DNA of 64,000 nucleotides from Pirellula staleyi DSM 6068 (GTDB lineage Bacteria > Planctomycetota > Planctomycetia > Pirellulales > Pirellulaceae). Below the pieces are notes generated by a model, which did no database searches, was not told where the DNA came from, and saw only the letters and a program-made list of their open reading frames with translations. Numbering within the stretch: position 1 is the stretch's first letter; each line of letters begins with the position of its first letter. A program made the position numbers and the translations under genes. Positions 1 to 8,938 of this stretch are shown here, piece after piece. Location: assembly GCA_945875845.1 (NCBI GenBank), contig CAMCMB010000007.1, forward strand, positions 62,001-126,000, in the 5' to 3' direction.

Positions 1-450
1 TGTCACCTGACGGGGAGCATAACGACTGTTGTAAAACTCGGACAGCATGAAATAGCGATGGTATCGCAATCGAGGCCAATCCAATTTCCTGTTCGGGAAA
101 AATCGAGTACTCGCGGAAGCCTCGGACTCTGTGAGTTCGACGTCCTTTTCTCTGGAAAGCGAACAACGGATCAAATGCCCAGGGCCGGGGTTGGGGGCGA
201 AGAAGAAATAGCCATGATCCAAATAGAGCCATTGCGAATAGGGCTTGGCCGTTTCGCCGAGCCAGCCGAAATCAGGCGCGACACCCAGCTCGCTGCGAGA
301 AAAAAAGCGAAGAGGCTCGGCGAGCACTCCCAAGAGATGCACCGCTGCCAAAACCAAACAAAGTCGTCGCAACCAGGTGGGACAGACGTTCGAACTCAGT
401 TCCGCAGGGAAATCGGGATTTGCGTCTTGGAAGTCTGGGGACGGCGGCAT
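1..450 (-). CDS. Conserved planctomycete membrane protein, 3' end cut by window
   Basis: An open frame runs without a stop from an ATG at 450 to the left edge of the window, giving 150 residues of a longer protein. One hydrophobic segment is visible at about residues 29-46 (LRRLCLVLAAVHLLGVLAE), followed by an aromatic-rich stretch with HGYFFFAPNPGPGHLI and later RYHRYFMLSEFYNSRY. The strong aromatic and Pro/Gly pattern is typical of a conserved protein, and I have the impression of related planctomycete hypothetical proteins, but I cannot name a function. The plus-strand frames over the same bases have no recognisable content. The start is chosen because upstream the frame has no better candidate. 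Confidence 0.7.
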   Translation of the reverse strand, partial: MPPSPDFQDANPDFPAELSSNVCPTWLRRLCLVLAAVHLLGVLAEPLRFFSRSELGVAPDFGWLGETAKPYSQWLYLDHGYFFFAPNPGPGHLIRCSLSREKDVELTESEASASTRFFPNRKLDWPRLRYHRYFMLSEFYNSRYAPRQVT

Positions 451-564
451 TTTGCTTTCAAGCAAAGTTGGTTGTGATTCTTTTGGGCGGTATTAAGTTT
501 AATGGATTTGAGTCGGTTGCAAAAACAACTCTTCGGCAATATACGAATCGGGAAACATCCATAA

Positions 565-594
565 AAAAAAGCGAACCGAATGGCCCGCTTTTTT
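565..594 (-). terminator. Probable intrinsic terminator after the small basic protein gene
   Basis: The bases form a hairpin with A/T arms: AAAAAAGCG at 565-573 pairs with CGCTTTTTT at 586-594, with an inner CC/GG pair around GAAT. On the minus strand the stem is followed by a long T run, 40 bases after the stop of the gene at 632. The A and T runs on both sides mean it could also act on plus-strand transcription. Confidence 0.6.
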
Positions 595-631
595 GAATGC
601 AAAGTTGGATAGGAACGTGGCCTCGTGGAGA

Positions 632-856
632 CTACTTCTTCTTTTTCTTCTTGTCGTCGGCTTCGTCCTCTTTCTTGACCTTCTTCTTTTTCTTCAAAGA
701 GATCTTCGGGACGCGTACTTTCGCCATTCCAAGCACGATACTACTGTCGGACCACTTGTCCAAATCTTGCAATCGTTTGACGCGTTCAGCACGAGTCATC
801 ACGTTTCGGCTCTTGATTGCCCCGGCGCGGACCTTCAAGCTCTTATCGAGAGTCAT
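632..856 (-). CDS. Small basic protein, TIGR04137-like (PVC bacteria)
   Basis: A 74-residue, strongly basic protein starting MTLDKSLKVRAGAIKSRNV and ending in an acidic/lysine tail (KKEDEADDKKKKKK). The N-terminal half (DKSLK, RNVMTRAERVKRLQD, KWSDSSIVLGMAKVRVP) matches my memory of the small basic protein family of Verrucomicrobia, Chlamydiae and Planctomycetes. Its function is not established; the charge suggests RNA or ribosome contact, which is inference. The frame is open further upstream, but the ATG at 856 has a good AGGAG about ten bases before it and gives the family-like start. Confidence 0.8.
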   Translation of the reverse strand: MTLDKSLKVRAGAIKSRNVMTRAERVKRLQDLDKWSDSSIVLGMAKVRVPKISLKKKKKVKKEDEADDKKKKKK

Positions 857-1103
857 AAAACCCAATTCTCCTAGCGACGACTGTACAAATGTTAATGTGC
901 GGGATCGAGATTCTAGCGACGGCTTGCTGGGAGGGCAAGCCAAAAACACGCAGAAACGACTCATTCTTGCCCTGATCTGTGACAAAAATCCATTTTTTGA
1001 ATTCCCGGAGGGCCCTCAGAATCCTATGCACGCAGTCTGGGGGGAGTTAATACCCGTGATGAGCAGCGTCCTTTCCAATTCGCGATGTCGTCCCTTGTTT
1101 GCT
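857..1103. other. Intergenic, no gene seen
   Basis: No gene is supported here. It separates two minus-strand genes and should hold the promoter of the small basic protein gene near 870-900; I see no convincing consensus boxes. Confidence 0.4.
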
Positions 1104-2720
1104 CTACCCTGCTGGCTTGACCTCCGGTGCTGGCTTGACCTCCGGTGCTGGCTTAGCTTCTTCTGCCGCTGGCACTTGGAAAGGACCATGGTCGGCAGCC
1201 ATGTGGAGAGCTATGTAGTATAAGCGTGCGGCCGAAGCGATTTTTTTGTAATTGATTTTGGACGGTTCGTCCGTCGCACGATGATAGTCCGGATGAAAGC
1301 CGCCAAACAAAAATGCGACGGATGTTCCTTTCTTGAAAAAATTGATCTGATCGCTTCTCCCAAAGACGCCTTCCTCGTCGTACTCAAAAGCCAAATTGAC
1401 AAATTTGTTCGCATCCAGGATCAATTGCTTAAGTGATTTGTCTCCCTTTTCGCTGCCGATGAGATGGAGAGAATTTTCATTCTCGCTTGCCAGTTCATCC
1501 TTTTTCTCTTCGTTGCGACCTACCATGTCAATGTTGAGCATGCAGACCATTTTCTCCAGGGGCAGGATGGGATGGTCGCAATAGTAGGCGGAACCAACCA
1601 AACCCATTTCCTCGGCTGCAAACCACATAAAGAGAACGCTGCGCTTGGGTTTGACTGGATTAGAAGCGATGGCTTTTGCGATGTTCAATAGAGCTGTCGA
1701 ACCCGAACCATTGTCATCCGCCCCAGGAAACATCGTTCCGCCCTGAATTCCTAAGTGGTCTAAGTGCGCGCCGATGACAATGTACTCGTCACGCAGGGCC
1801 GGATCCGAACCTTGCTGCCATGCAAGCACATTCGGAACGGCGGCTGGCTCTTCGCGGATACGCATCTGACACTTGACGTCCATTTCGATTGCGTGCACTT
1901 CAACGGAATCCTTTTCGCCAATCTTCAACCAGTCCGCTGACCCGCCGGTTGCATTCACAATCAACATTGCTGCGCTCTGCGAGATGGTTCCCGAGTTGCC
2001 GTTTTGGCCGCGACCGGCGCGTTGCAGCTGCGATGTCGATTGAGGTTCACCCGTGACGACCCGCAAGGTTGCCGCTGGGCGTTGACGTCCTAGAAGGAAT
2101 GACGCTCTACCTTCATTTTGCGTGTCGGTCACATAGACAACCATCTTGTCGCGTAGCACATTGTCCTCAAGCTTAGGAGCGTCACCCACCAACTTCACGA
2201 AAGCGATCTTTCCCGAAATCTCCGCCTGATTGGTGAATCGATCGAATCCAATATTCTTGTAGAAGGGGATGGACAGGTCAGTAGGGCCGATCAGCTTGGA
2301 CTGACTCAGATCAAGCGATTGACGTGACATAGGCAACATCTGAAAGTAGGTTCCTCCATCTCCCATAGGTTCCAAACCGAATTCAGCAGCCTTGCCAGCC
2401 ACCCAATGCGCAGCCCGAACGTAGCCAAGCTGCCCAGTGCCACGGCCTTCGAAGACCGGACCTGCCAAGATCGAAAGCCAAGCCTGGGACTGCTCTGCAG
2501 AGATAGAATCAAAACCGGTAACCAATGTTTCCGGCGGGGGCACAGCTCCATCGTATTGCGCGATTACAGGAGTCAGTTTCGCGAGTTGGACGATCGTTGC
2601 GACAACCAATGCGGAGAAAGTAAGTGTGCGAACCAAAATAATCGTCCCTTTGAATGTTGAAGCAAAAACGGGTATGTGCCGTAGAAAAGCGTTGCATGTG
2701 ACACGCGCGAATGTCGCCAA
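1104..2720 (-). CDS. Secreted M28-family metallopeptidase
   Basis: A 538-residue peptidase. A hydrophobic segment at about residues 28-55 ending near VIAQ looks like a signal peptide, so the enzyme is probably exported. The M28 catalytic domain is at about residues 290-505, with the usual di-zinc ligands: His319 in GAHLDHLG, Asp335 in GADDNGSG, Glu370/371 in FAAEEMG, Asp398 in LNIDMVG and His480 in HPDYHRATDE. The segment before it (about 150-285) is probably a PA-like insertion, a weak call. M28 enzymes act as aminopeptidases on peptides; the substrate cannot be told. The C-terminus carries a short PAPEVK repeat made by an 18-bp DNA repeat. It stands alone, with a repeat element upstream. 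Confidence 0.88.
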   Translation of the reverse strand: MATFARVTCNAFLRHIPVFASTFKGTIILVRTLTFSALVVATIVQLAKLTPVIAQYDGAVPPPETLVTGFDSISAEQSQAWLSILAGPVFEGRGTGQLGYVRAAHWVAGKAAEFGLEPMGDGGTYFQMLPMSRQSLDLSQSKLIGPTDLSIPFYKNIGFDRFTNQAEISGKIAFVKLVGDAPKLEDNVLRDKMVVYVTDTQNEGRASFLLGRQRPAATLRVVTGEPQSTSQLQRAGRGQNGNSGTISQSAAMLIVNATGGSADWLKIGEKDSVEVHAIEMDVKCQMRIREEPAAVPNVLAWQQGSDPALRDEYIVIGAHLDHLGIQGGTMFPGADDNGSGSTALLNIAKAIASNPVKPKRSVLFMWFAAEEMGLVGSAYYCDHPILPLEKMVCMLNIDMVGRNEEKKDELASENENSLHLIGSEKGDKSLKQLILDANKFVNLAFEYDEEGVFGRSDQINFFKKGTSVAFLFGGFHPDYHRATDEPSKINYKKIASAARLYYIALHMAADHGPFQVPAAEEAKPAPEVKPAPEVKPAG

Positions 2721-2802
2721 AAAACTCCGCTCTCAGTAGACAATATTCTGATTGCGAAATCCGATCGAGTTACAAAAATTACGAAAATTTGGAGACTTCT
2801 GA

Positions 2803-2982
2803 CCACCCGTGCCCGTAAGCGAGGTACCGACTGCCATCCCTCGCTCACCGGGCTGTGGCTTTAGTGAAGTCGTCATTGGGTAAGGGCGGTGTGACGGACT
2901 TCCAAGTCCGTCAATGGGGAATTCGACGGACTAGGAAGTCCGTCGTACCATTAAATCAAAAGCCCGTTACGCTTCGGGTTGC
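2803..2982 (+). mobile_element. 118-bp inverted-end element (copy 1) inside a larger palindrome
   Basis: The 118-bp core is 2849-2966. Its ends are degenerate versions of CGGCTTGTTGCTTTA and its complement. Inside are two hairpins built on ACGGACTT/AAGTCCGT, separated by AATGGGGAATTCG. Flanking four bases are TCAC (2845-2848) and TTAC (2967-2970), one mismatch apart. Outside lie palindromic arms (GTAAGCGAGG and CCTCGCTCAC on the left, TTACGCTTCGGGTTGCC on the right). Same element as at 17378, 29204 and 47818. No coding capacity. Confidence 0.8.
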
Positions 2983-3074
2983 CATAGCCTATCCGGGGGA
3001 GAACGCGACCTTTCGCGGAGCGATAGGCGACACTGTTGGATCGAGCGGTCCCTAACTTGACAAAATTGGGCGGA

Positions 3075-4745
3075 TTATCTCGATGTGAATTCGATGTTTC
3101 GCTGCTCGCTCAGCAGTTCGTCTTGGTGGATGCGAATCAAATCGCTTGAGTAACCATATTGCATGGGCCAGACTTTTTTTAGGGTGACATCCATTGTGGA
3201 ATCGATTTCGACGTTGGCCACAATCGTCGATTTGGAAGCCGTGGCTAAAAATTCACCGTCGCGGTATACGAGGTTGCCACGTCGAAACACCATCTTGGGT
3301 CTTGCGAACATGTGCTCTGGGTTTTGGCAGCGTTCGTAAACGACCACGTCGGCAAGTCCTCCATCGCTCAAGGATCCGCGATTGGAAAGCCCCAAAGCTC
3401 TCGCTGGCCCCAACCGTGTCATCTTGATGATCTCGTCGAGCGAATACTCTCGCTTGAGCGACGCCAGGGAACTCGTTCTTTGTACGTCCGCGTGCAACCG
3501 CTCAAAAATCGACATCCGAAAATCATAGCTCATCAAGAGATGAATCAAATGCGGGTAGGCCGTAAAAGGTGCGCCGTTGGGGTGGTCGGTAGTCAAGAAG
3601 ACTCGCAGTGGGTCTTCGATACGAAGAAACAGTTCGAGTCCGATGGCCCAAAGCAAGCTATGGACATACTGATCTTGACGGTATTTAAATGGCAACACGC
3701 CGCAGCCCGCTTGGCATTCTAAATCCTGAAAGATGGATTTCCGAGGACGCGCCAGTTTGCGATTTGCAAACTGATGCATCGTATCGCCCGACAGAGTCAC
3801 GGTTTGTCCAAATTGCATCTGGCCGACATCAATCGAAAGATTCGATTCCGCGTTCACTCGATCGGCTAACACTTTGGCTGCCGAACAATATCCATGTGGA
3901 CCCTCCGTGCCGTAACAATGAAATTGAGCATGGGTCAAATGCAGTCTACGTCCTTCGACGGCATCGATCGTCGCCATGGTGGAAGCGATGTTGCCGGCGA
4001 CACCTAAATTGCTGCAATGGACATGTAGTGGATGAGCCAGACAAAGCGACTCGACGGCATGCGATAAGGACTGCAGAATTTGGCGTGGCGTGATTGAAAA
4101 GTACCAGTGTTTCTCGTCAACATCCAAATGGCGTTGATTGAATTTGAACGCGTCGATTCCCCCTGCATTGACAACCTTGACCGCACAGCACTGATGTGCT
4201 CGTATCATCCACGCAACATAATCATTGATCTGCGATTGCGGTACGCCCTTGCTGATCCATTCCAGCAGGAGTCGATCATTCCCAAGCAACAAGAATCCAC
4301 CTGTATCGAGCCAAGGCGTATCCGCCATCTCAGCGTGGGCGTGGCGAGCATTTGCTGGCAACACCGCCGGTTCGAAACATGCCGTGTAGCCCATTTCAAG
4401 ATATCGCCTGCCGGTCTCCCAAGTTCCAGGAACGGGAGAACTGAGGGGTGCGATTTTCTTCCATTCCTTTTCTGTGCGTTCCGATTCCGTGCGTTCCGAT
4501 TGAGAACGACCGTGGCGCACCATCTCGGGCAACAAGAGTCTTGCGATGTTGACCTTTCCGCCACCAATGTGCGTATGCAAGTCGATTCCGCCCGCAACGA
4601 CGATGTGATTGCTTAGGTTGTATTCGGCATCCGAACGAGCATCCTTTGAAACAGAAAATATCGTATCCTGCACGAGATAGAGATCGCGAACTTCGGACTT
4701 GCTCACACCGTCAATGCATTCCCCTCCAACGAGACGTGTGATCAT
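3075..4745 (-). CDS. fhcA: Formylmethanofuran dehydrogenase subunit A-like / Fhc complex subunit A
   Basis: An amidohydrolase-fold protein of 556 residues. In bacteria with the tetrahydromethanopterin C1 pathway, the Fhc complex releases formate from formyl-carrier and this subunit carries the hydrolase site. Metal-ligand motifs are visible: HTH in GGIDLHTHIGGGK (residues 57 and 59), the lysine of CAVKVVNAGGIDAFKF, His in HPLHVHCSNLG and LTHAQFHCYG, and Asp in TTDHPNGAPFTAYPH. The ATG at 4745 overlaps the fhcB stop as ATGA, which favours it over the in-frame ATG at 4766. Subunits C and D are not in the window. Downstream is a repeat element and then an unrelated peptidase. Confidence 0.88.
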   Translation of the reverse strand: MITRLVGGECIDGVSKSEVRDLYLVQDTIFSVSKDARSDAEYNLSNHIVVAGGIDLHTHIGGGKVNIARLLLPEMVRHGRSQSERTESERTEKEWKKIAPLSSPVPGTWETGRRYLEMGYTACFEPAVLPANARHAHAEMADTPWLDTGGFLLLGNDRLLLEWISKGVPQSQINDYVAWMIRAHQCCAVKVVNAGGIDAFKFNQRHLDVDEKHWYFSITPRQILQSLSHAVESLCLAHPLHVHCSNLGVAGNIASTMATIDAVEGRRLHLTHAQFHCYGTEGPHGYCSAAKVLADRVNAESNLSIDVGQMQFGQTVTLSGDTMHQFANRKLARPRKSIFQDLECQAGCGVLPFKYRQDQYVHSLLWAIGLELFLRIEDPLRVFLTTDHPNGAPFTAYPHLIHLLMSYDFRMSIFERLHADVQRTSSLASLKREYSLDEIIKMTRLGPARALGLSNRGSLSDGGLADVVVYERCQNPEHMFARPKMVFRRGNLVYRDGEFLATASKSTIVANVEIDSTMDVTLKKVWPMQYGYSSDLIRIHQDELLSEQRNIEFTSR

Positions 4746-5926
4746 GGTGCAAGCCTTGCCAACCAATAGGCCGCAGGTCGCACTCGCGACTCGTCACACT
4801 CGTGCGATGGTGTCAAATGAGCAAGCAGCGTTTGATCTGCTCGAAAAATGTCTGCCGCGACTTCAGCACCTGCGACTGCTGTCGGGAATCTCACCGAGCC
4901 CGCAGTCAGCTCAATCGCATAAAATTTGCGATCCAACCCAAACTTCATTTTCGCACGAAATGGCTCTGTCGCAACGGTTTCGTCGATCGCAATTACGACC
5001 GAATCGCTGTCGAGATCACGGGACGCCGCAAGCCAGTTTTCATAGCTATGGGCATAGGTATCAAAGCTTGGAATACCATCTTGAAATCGGATACGTCCCG
5101 GGAAACCGGTCAACCATGTGCAAACTTGCTGGAATGTCCCGTCCAAGGAAGTCCAGGGGAGAGCAGCACAGCGTTTCGTTTCGTTTTGACTGGCAATCCA
5201 CTCCAGCAAGCGTTCGACCCATAAATCCGCTTGCTCGACAAACAGGCTTGCGGCGGACCATAGGACCGCGGTGTATTTTGCATTTTCTAGGGCAGTAAAA
5301 AGTTCGGATGTCATTCGATCTTGGGATGATTGAGCCATCGCGTTGGACCATTGCAGCAACGCGGACGGAACCGATTCGAGTTTGCAGGAAATGGACCAAG
5401 GTTGAAAACCCGCCGCCTGCCATGCCTTCATCGATTTGTCCGTGAATCCTCCGAGAAGCAGAACCGTCTTGCGTGACATGTTTTGGCCGTGCAACGCGTG
5501 GGGGATTCTCGGGCACGCGTCGAACAACGAATCGTCACCGATCACAATCAGCAGATCGGCATGATCGCGTGCCTCGGCCAGGGATACGGAGTTTATTCCA
5601 GCGCGTTGGATTGCTTGCACGTTTTTGAAAATGTGCCCAGCTTCGGCGCAGTCGATCGTTCCGTTTAGCTTCATCGCAAGGGCAACTGCGGCCCTTGCCG
5701 TTTGAACACTGGCGATGCGGCCCGTTATCAAAACACGTTTGGCAATTCCCAGCAACTCGATCGATGCAGCAAGTTCCATCTCTGGGTCAAGAACGGATTC
5801 GTTGAAGCTTGGGTCAAGCTGGGAACGGAACTTTGCCAATTGATTGAGCGACTTGTTCCTGAGTCCGCAATCGATCTCATTGAGGTCAGTTGCGTCACAA
5901 AGCAAAGAACAAAACGGGCAAATCAT
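4742..5926 (-). CDS. fhcB: Formylmethanofuran dehydrogenase subunit B-like / Fhc complex subunit B
   Basis: A 394-residue protein starting MICPFCSLLCDATDLNEIDC, the typical N-terminus of FwdB/FmdB relatives. Archaeal subunit B binds molybdopterin and an iron-sulfur cluster; bacterial FhcB is known as a shortened form thought to have lost that redox role, and the cysteines here are too few for a standard four-cysteine cluster. Segments such as RVLITGRIASVQTARAAVALA and HADLLIVIGDDSLFDACPRI fit the Rossmann-like core. Translationally coupled to fhcA by ATGA, and it starts only 3 bases after the leuB stop, so leuB-fhcB-fhcA are probably co-transcribed. Confidence 0.85.
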   Translation of the reverse strand: MICPFCSLLCDATDLNEIDCGLRNKSLNQLAKFRSQLDPSFNESVLDPEMELAASIELLGIAKRVLITGRIASVQTARAAVALAMKLNGTIDCAEAGHIFKNVQAIQRAGINSVSLAEARDHADLLIVIGDDSLFDACPRIPHALHGQNMSRKTVLLLGGFTDKSMKAWQAAGFQPWSISCKLESVPSALLQWSNAMAQSSQDRMTSELFTALENAKYTAVLWSAASLFVEQADLWVERLLEWIASQNETKRCAALPWTSLDGTFQQVCTWLTGFPGRIRFQDGIPSFDTYAHSYENWLAASRDLDSDSVVIAIDETVATEPFRAKMKFGLDRKFYAIELTAGSVRFPTAVAGAEVAADIFRADQTLLAHLTPSHECDESRVRPAAYWLARLAP

Positions 5927-5929
5927 CGC

Positions 5930-7009
5930 CTAAGCTACCAACGCTTGGAGGACATGATCGGTGATCTCAATCGTGCCGAGCGAAGGCTGGCCGCGACGAA
6001 CCAAGTCGGCGGTACGATGACCCGCGGCAAGCACACTTCGAACCGCTGTCTCGATTGCCATCGCCTCGTTTTCGAGACCCAAAGAATGCCTAAGCAGCAT
6101 GGCAGCAGCAAGAATGGTCGCAAGCGGATTCGCAATCCCTTTGCCTGCGATATCCGGTGCTGAACCATGAATGGGCTCATACAAACCTGGACCGGACGAC
6201 CCGAGCGAAGCACTTGGTAGCATACCCAGCGAGCCGGGGAGCATCGAAGCTTCATCGGTCAAAATGTCACCAAACATATTGCTCGTCACAACCACGTCAA
6301 AACTCGTTGGGCGGCTCAACAAATGCATGGCCATTGAATCCACCAAGACAACTTCATACTCGAGAGAAGGAAATTCCTCTTTCATGATCTTTGCGGAAAC
6401 CCGACGCCAAAGTCGCGATGCTTCCAGCACATTGGCCTTGTCGACCATGGTAAGTTTGTTGCGACGCTTCAAGGCCGCGCGAGCTGCCATGCGCACAATC
6501 CGTTCGACCTCGCTAGTCGTGTAAACCGCCGTGCTAAAGGCTCGCTGTTGTCCATCTGGGAGTTCCTCAAGACCGGACGCGCCAAAGTACAGACCGCCCG
6601 TAAGCTCTCGAAAGAACAGAATGTCCGTCCCCTCGATAATCTCTCGTTTCAACGGAGATGAGTCGAGCAGTTCTGCAAACGTAACGATGGGACGAAGATT
6701 CGCGAACAGGCCGAGCTCCTTGCGGATCTTGAGCAAGCCGGCTTCGGGACGGGTCTTGGCATTGGGATCGTCCCACTTTGGGCCGCCGACGGCACCGAGC
6801 AAGATCGCATCGGATGACTTGCAGGCAACAACCGTCGCGTCTGGCAAGGCGTCGCCCGTCTCATCGATGGCGATGCCTCCTATCAGGTGTTCGGAAAACT
6901 CGAATTGATGCCCAAACTTAGAGGCAATGGACTGAAGAACTCGAACCCCTTGCTGAACCACTTCGGGGCCAATGCCGTCTCCCGGCAAAAGAACGATCTT
7001 AGAATGCAA
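5930..7009 (-). CDS. leuB: 3-isopropylmalate dehydrogenase
   Basis: A 359-residue enzyme of the isocitrate/isopropylmalate dehydrogenase family, the NAD-dependent third step of leucine synthesis. Family marks are [12 protein letters not shown] at the N-terminus, GAVGGPKWD, the arginine-rich substrate site ([21 protein letters not shown]), [30 protein letters not shown], and the NAD/metal site [29 protein letters not shown] with [14 protein letters not shown]. Length is normal. It heads an apparent operon with the two C1-pathway genes fhcB and fhcA, an unusual partnership. Nothing visible upstream looks like a leucine-rich leader peptide. Confidence 0.95.
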   Translation of the reverse strand: MHSKIVLLPGDGIGPEVVQQGVRVLQSIASKFGHQFEFSEHLIGGIAIDETGDALPDATVVACKSSDAILLGAVGGPKWDDPNAKTRPEAGLLKIRKELGLFANLRPIVTFAELLDSSPLKREIIEGTDILFFRELTGGLYFGASGLEELPDGQQRAFSTAVYTTSEVERIVRMAARAALKRRNKLTMVDKANVLEASRLWRRVSAKIMKEEFPSLEYEVVLVDSMAMHLLSRPTSFDVVVTSNMFGDILTDEASMLPGSLGMLPSASLGSSGPGLYEPIHGSAPDIAGKGIANPLATILAAAMLLRHSLGLENEAMAIETAVRSVLAAGHRTADLVRRGQPSLGTIEITDHVLQALVA

Positions 7010-7069
7010 AATGATGGCTCGTGAATGGGATGGGGGTTTGAGGCGAGGAACGAACAGATTTTGTCATCT

Positions 7070-7105
7070 GTTTTTCAAAAGAAAAAGCCCAGGGGTTGCC
7101 TGAGC
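7070..7105 (-). terminator. Intrinsic terminator between the IscA-like gene and leuB
   Basis: On the minus strand GCTCAGG and CCTGGGC form a stem around CAACC and run straight into a T-rich tract (TTTTTCTTTT). It lies about 300 bases after the IscA-like stop and 60 bases before the leuB start, so it ends upstream transcription or acts as a leuB attenuator; the sequence cannot decide. Confidence 0.5.
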
Positions 7106-7407
7106 CTGCTTGACGCGTTGAGTCACGACTAAGCTACGAACCTATTTGCAAAGGACAAAACAAAGTCGCTTGTTGCTCCCACGCTGTGAAAGAATTCTTT
7201 GGACATCACCGGTGGGCTCGCGACAAATGGTCATTGCTTTGTTAGCGAATGGTTCACATTCGCAGTGGAAGTCGCCAAGAGACTATCCTGAAAACAAGTG
7301 TTAGTGCCGCTTACTTTCTCGGAGCGAAAGGCGACGATAATCATTCACGTCCTCGACGCGGAGCGTCGAGGAACGAAGCGTGGATCGAACCGTGGCATTG
7401 CTGAGCT
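7106..7407. other. Intergenic with a strong hairpin, no gene seen
   Basis: Contains a perfect 9-bp inverted repeat at 7351-7371 (CCTCGACGC, GGA, GCGTCGAGG), 37 bases after the IscA-like stop; it has no T tract, so it may protect the mRNA 3' end rather than terminate. A segment near 7313-7336 resembles a short sequence also found near 3006 and 17315 (a GGAGCGAAAGGCGAC-like motif). No reading frame is convincing. Confidence 0.4.
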
Positions 7408-7737
7408 TTACTGGAACGACTTACCGCAACCGCAGGACTTGGTTGCGTTCGGGTTTTCGAATGTGAATCCTTGTCGTTCCAAGCTTTTGTGCCAACCAAT
7501 GACTGCACCATCCAAGAGCAATGCGCTCTTTTTGTCGACTACAACTTCCACACCGTGTTGGTTGTATCGGCTATCTTTTTCGTCATCGTACTTGTCGTCA
7601 AAGCTTAGGGAGTACTCAAAGCCGGAACAACCGCCTGCAACAACGCCGACCCGAACAAACGTGTCGGTTGCCAAGTTCCCTTCGGAATGGGCTCGCTTGA
7701 GTTCAAGAGCAGCCTCTTCTGTTACGTTTACCGCCAT
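7408..7737 (-). CDS. HesB/IscA/ErpA-type iron-sulfur assembly protein
   Basis: A 109-residue A-type carrier for Fe-S cluster assembly. The three conserved cysteines are present: Cys37 in VVAGGCSGFEY and Cys102 and Cys104 in the C-terminal SCGCGKSF. The rest (FVRVGV, YSLSFDD, VVVDKKSALLLDGAVIGW, FENPNATKSCGCG) is a normal family pattern and length. I cannot separate IscA from ErpA by sequence alone. It stands alone with its own downstream hairpin; no other isc or suf genes are near. Confidence 0.92.
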   Translation of the reverse strand: MAVNVTEEAALELKRAHSEGNLATDTFVRVGVVAGGCSGFEYSLSFDDKYDDEKDSRYNQHGVEVVVDKKSALLLDGAVIGWHKSLERQGFTFENPNATKSCGCGKSFQ

Positions 7738-7966
7738 CGAATTACCTCAAAACCATGTTATAAAAGGATTTGCGACTTGGATTCGAAGTTGAACCTGTCG
7801 TCGCCGATCACGTCAGTGTTAGATGCACTATAGTATGCCTGTCGAGTCGGACAGGGCAAGTCAAAATTGCCTTTGCATCATATGCTAATCCTGCTATTCT
7901 ATCGATGCCGATGTTGTCTGTGCATCGGACCAAATCGATTTTGAACCTCAAACCTTACGCAAAACC

Positions 7967-8065
7967 ATGACCAAGCCTCACCGAAAACTGAAAAAAGCCA
8001 ACCACGGACAACGTGCGGCCAACAGCAAAGCCCGCAAATCCAAACGACGTAAGGTCCGCACCTAA
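7967..8065 (+). CDS. 32-residue, very basic small protein
   Basis: A short frame starting ATG at 7967 and stopping TAA at 8063-8065, giving MTKPHRKLKKANHGQRAANS followed by KARKSKRRKVRT. Fourteen of 32 residues are Lys or Arg and none is acidic, as in small ribosome- or RNA-associated proteins. I believe similar basic micro-proteins occur in other planctomycetes but cannot check. The composition is far from random translation of this GC content, and no longer frame competes on either strand. It sits 77 bases before the FabZ-like gene. Confidence 0.55.
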   Translation: MTKPHRKLKKANHGQRAANSKARKSKRRKVRT

Positions 8066-8142
8066 CGAGCCTATTTTGACCTTAAATCGCGCGGAACGGT
8101 ATTTGCGGTGCCGCTAAGGACTTTTGATTCGGGAAATGGTCT

Positions 8143-8652
8143 GTGGTCTTAAAAGATTTCATCGTCGATCCAGATACACTCGACTTCGACAACGTCGTCG
8201 CGGACATAGAGCAGATCCGCAAGTACAACCCGCAACGTTTCGAAATGGAGCAGTTGACGGCGATTATTTTTGAAGATGCCGTTCGAGTTGCTTGTGTTGG
8301 ATACAAAGACGTGACCGACCAAGAATTTTGGGTTCGTGGACACATGCCGGGCATGCCGTTAATGCCTGGTGTGGTGATGCTCGAGGCTGCCGCCCAAGTT
8401 TGCTGCTATTGCTCTCACAAATACGGCTTGTTGGGCGATTCCATGGTGGGCTTCGGAGGGTTAGAGGAAGTTCGATTCCGCGATCCGGTGGTACCTGGCG
8501 ATCGTTTGATTGTGATGTGCGAACTACTCAAAGTTCGTAAGCCGCGGTTGATCGTCTGCCGATTTCAAGGGGTTGTCAAGCGAAACATCGTTGTCGAAGG
8601 AATCCTCAAGGGCATTCCAATTCCGGTCGAATATTTGGCTTCGAAAAAATAG
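8143..8652 (+). CDS. FabZ-like 3-hydroxyacyl-ACP dehydratase (hotdog fold)
   Basis: A 169-residue single-hotdog protein. The catalytic signature GHMPGMPLMPGVVMLEA holds the active-site His67 and Glu81 in the FabZ spacing. Further family marks are FGGLEEVRFRDPVVPGDRL and the strand pattern RLIVCRFQGVV. Dehydration of 3-hydroxyacyl-ACP in fatty acid synthesis is the family role, but planctomycetes carry several divergent paralogues, and this one has a longer N-terminus (about 50 residues before the hotdog), so its chain may be a special lipid. The start is GTG at 8143, since the nearby ATG at 8136 is out of frame. Confidence 0.82.
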   Translation: MVLKDFIVDPDTLDFDNVVADIEQIRKYNPQRFEMEQLTAIIFEDAVRVACVGYKDVTDQEFWVRGHMPGMPLMPGVVMLEAAAQVCCYCSHKYGLLGDSMVGFGGLEEVRFRDPVVPGDRLIVMCELLKVRKPRLIVCRFQGVVKRNIVVEGILKGIPIPVEYLASKK

Positions 8653-8936
8653 CCTCTTCCGCCATCTTGGCCATGACGAATGGATGGGAAAATCATTGGG
8701 AGAGCTAGGCTCCTGCCGAGCTATTTACGCAACAGTTCGGCAGAAGCCTCACCCCCCCGAGCAACGAATTGGTTGGGCAAAGCGAATGAAAACATGTTTG
8801 CTTGGTTACAAAGAAATAGCCTACCCCGCCATCTTGGCCATGTCGAATGGAAGGAACATCTTTGGGAGGGCGAGGCTCCTGCCGAGCTCACGACGCAATG
8901 GTTCGGCAGGAGCCTCACCCTCCCGAGCGCGTAATG
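8651..8936. repeat. Tandem pair of palindromic repeats (183-bp family, partial)
   Basis: Two copies about 167 bp apart, each starting AGCCT..CCGCCATCTTGGCCAT. The hairpin cores are at about 8698-8761 and 8864-8924: GGGAGGGCGAGGCTCCTGCC pairs with GGCAGGAGCCTCACCCTCCC in the second copy. The first copy also carries the tail with GAAAACATGTTT seen in the full-length copies at 19482 and 44719. The pair fills the space between two convergent genes and could end transcription from both sides. Confidence 0.75.
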
Positions 8937-8938
8937 GC

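Noticed and set aside
58-477. Plus-strand reading frame over the left edge
   Set aside because: It lies opposite the minus-strand membrane protein, which has far better protein character.
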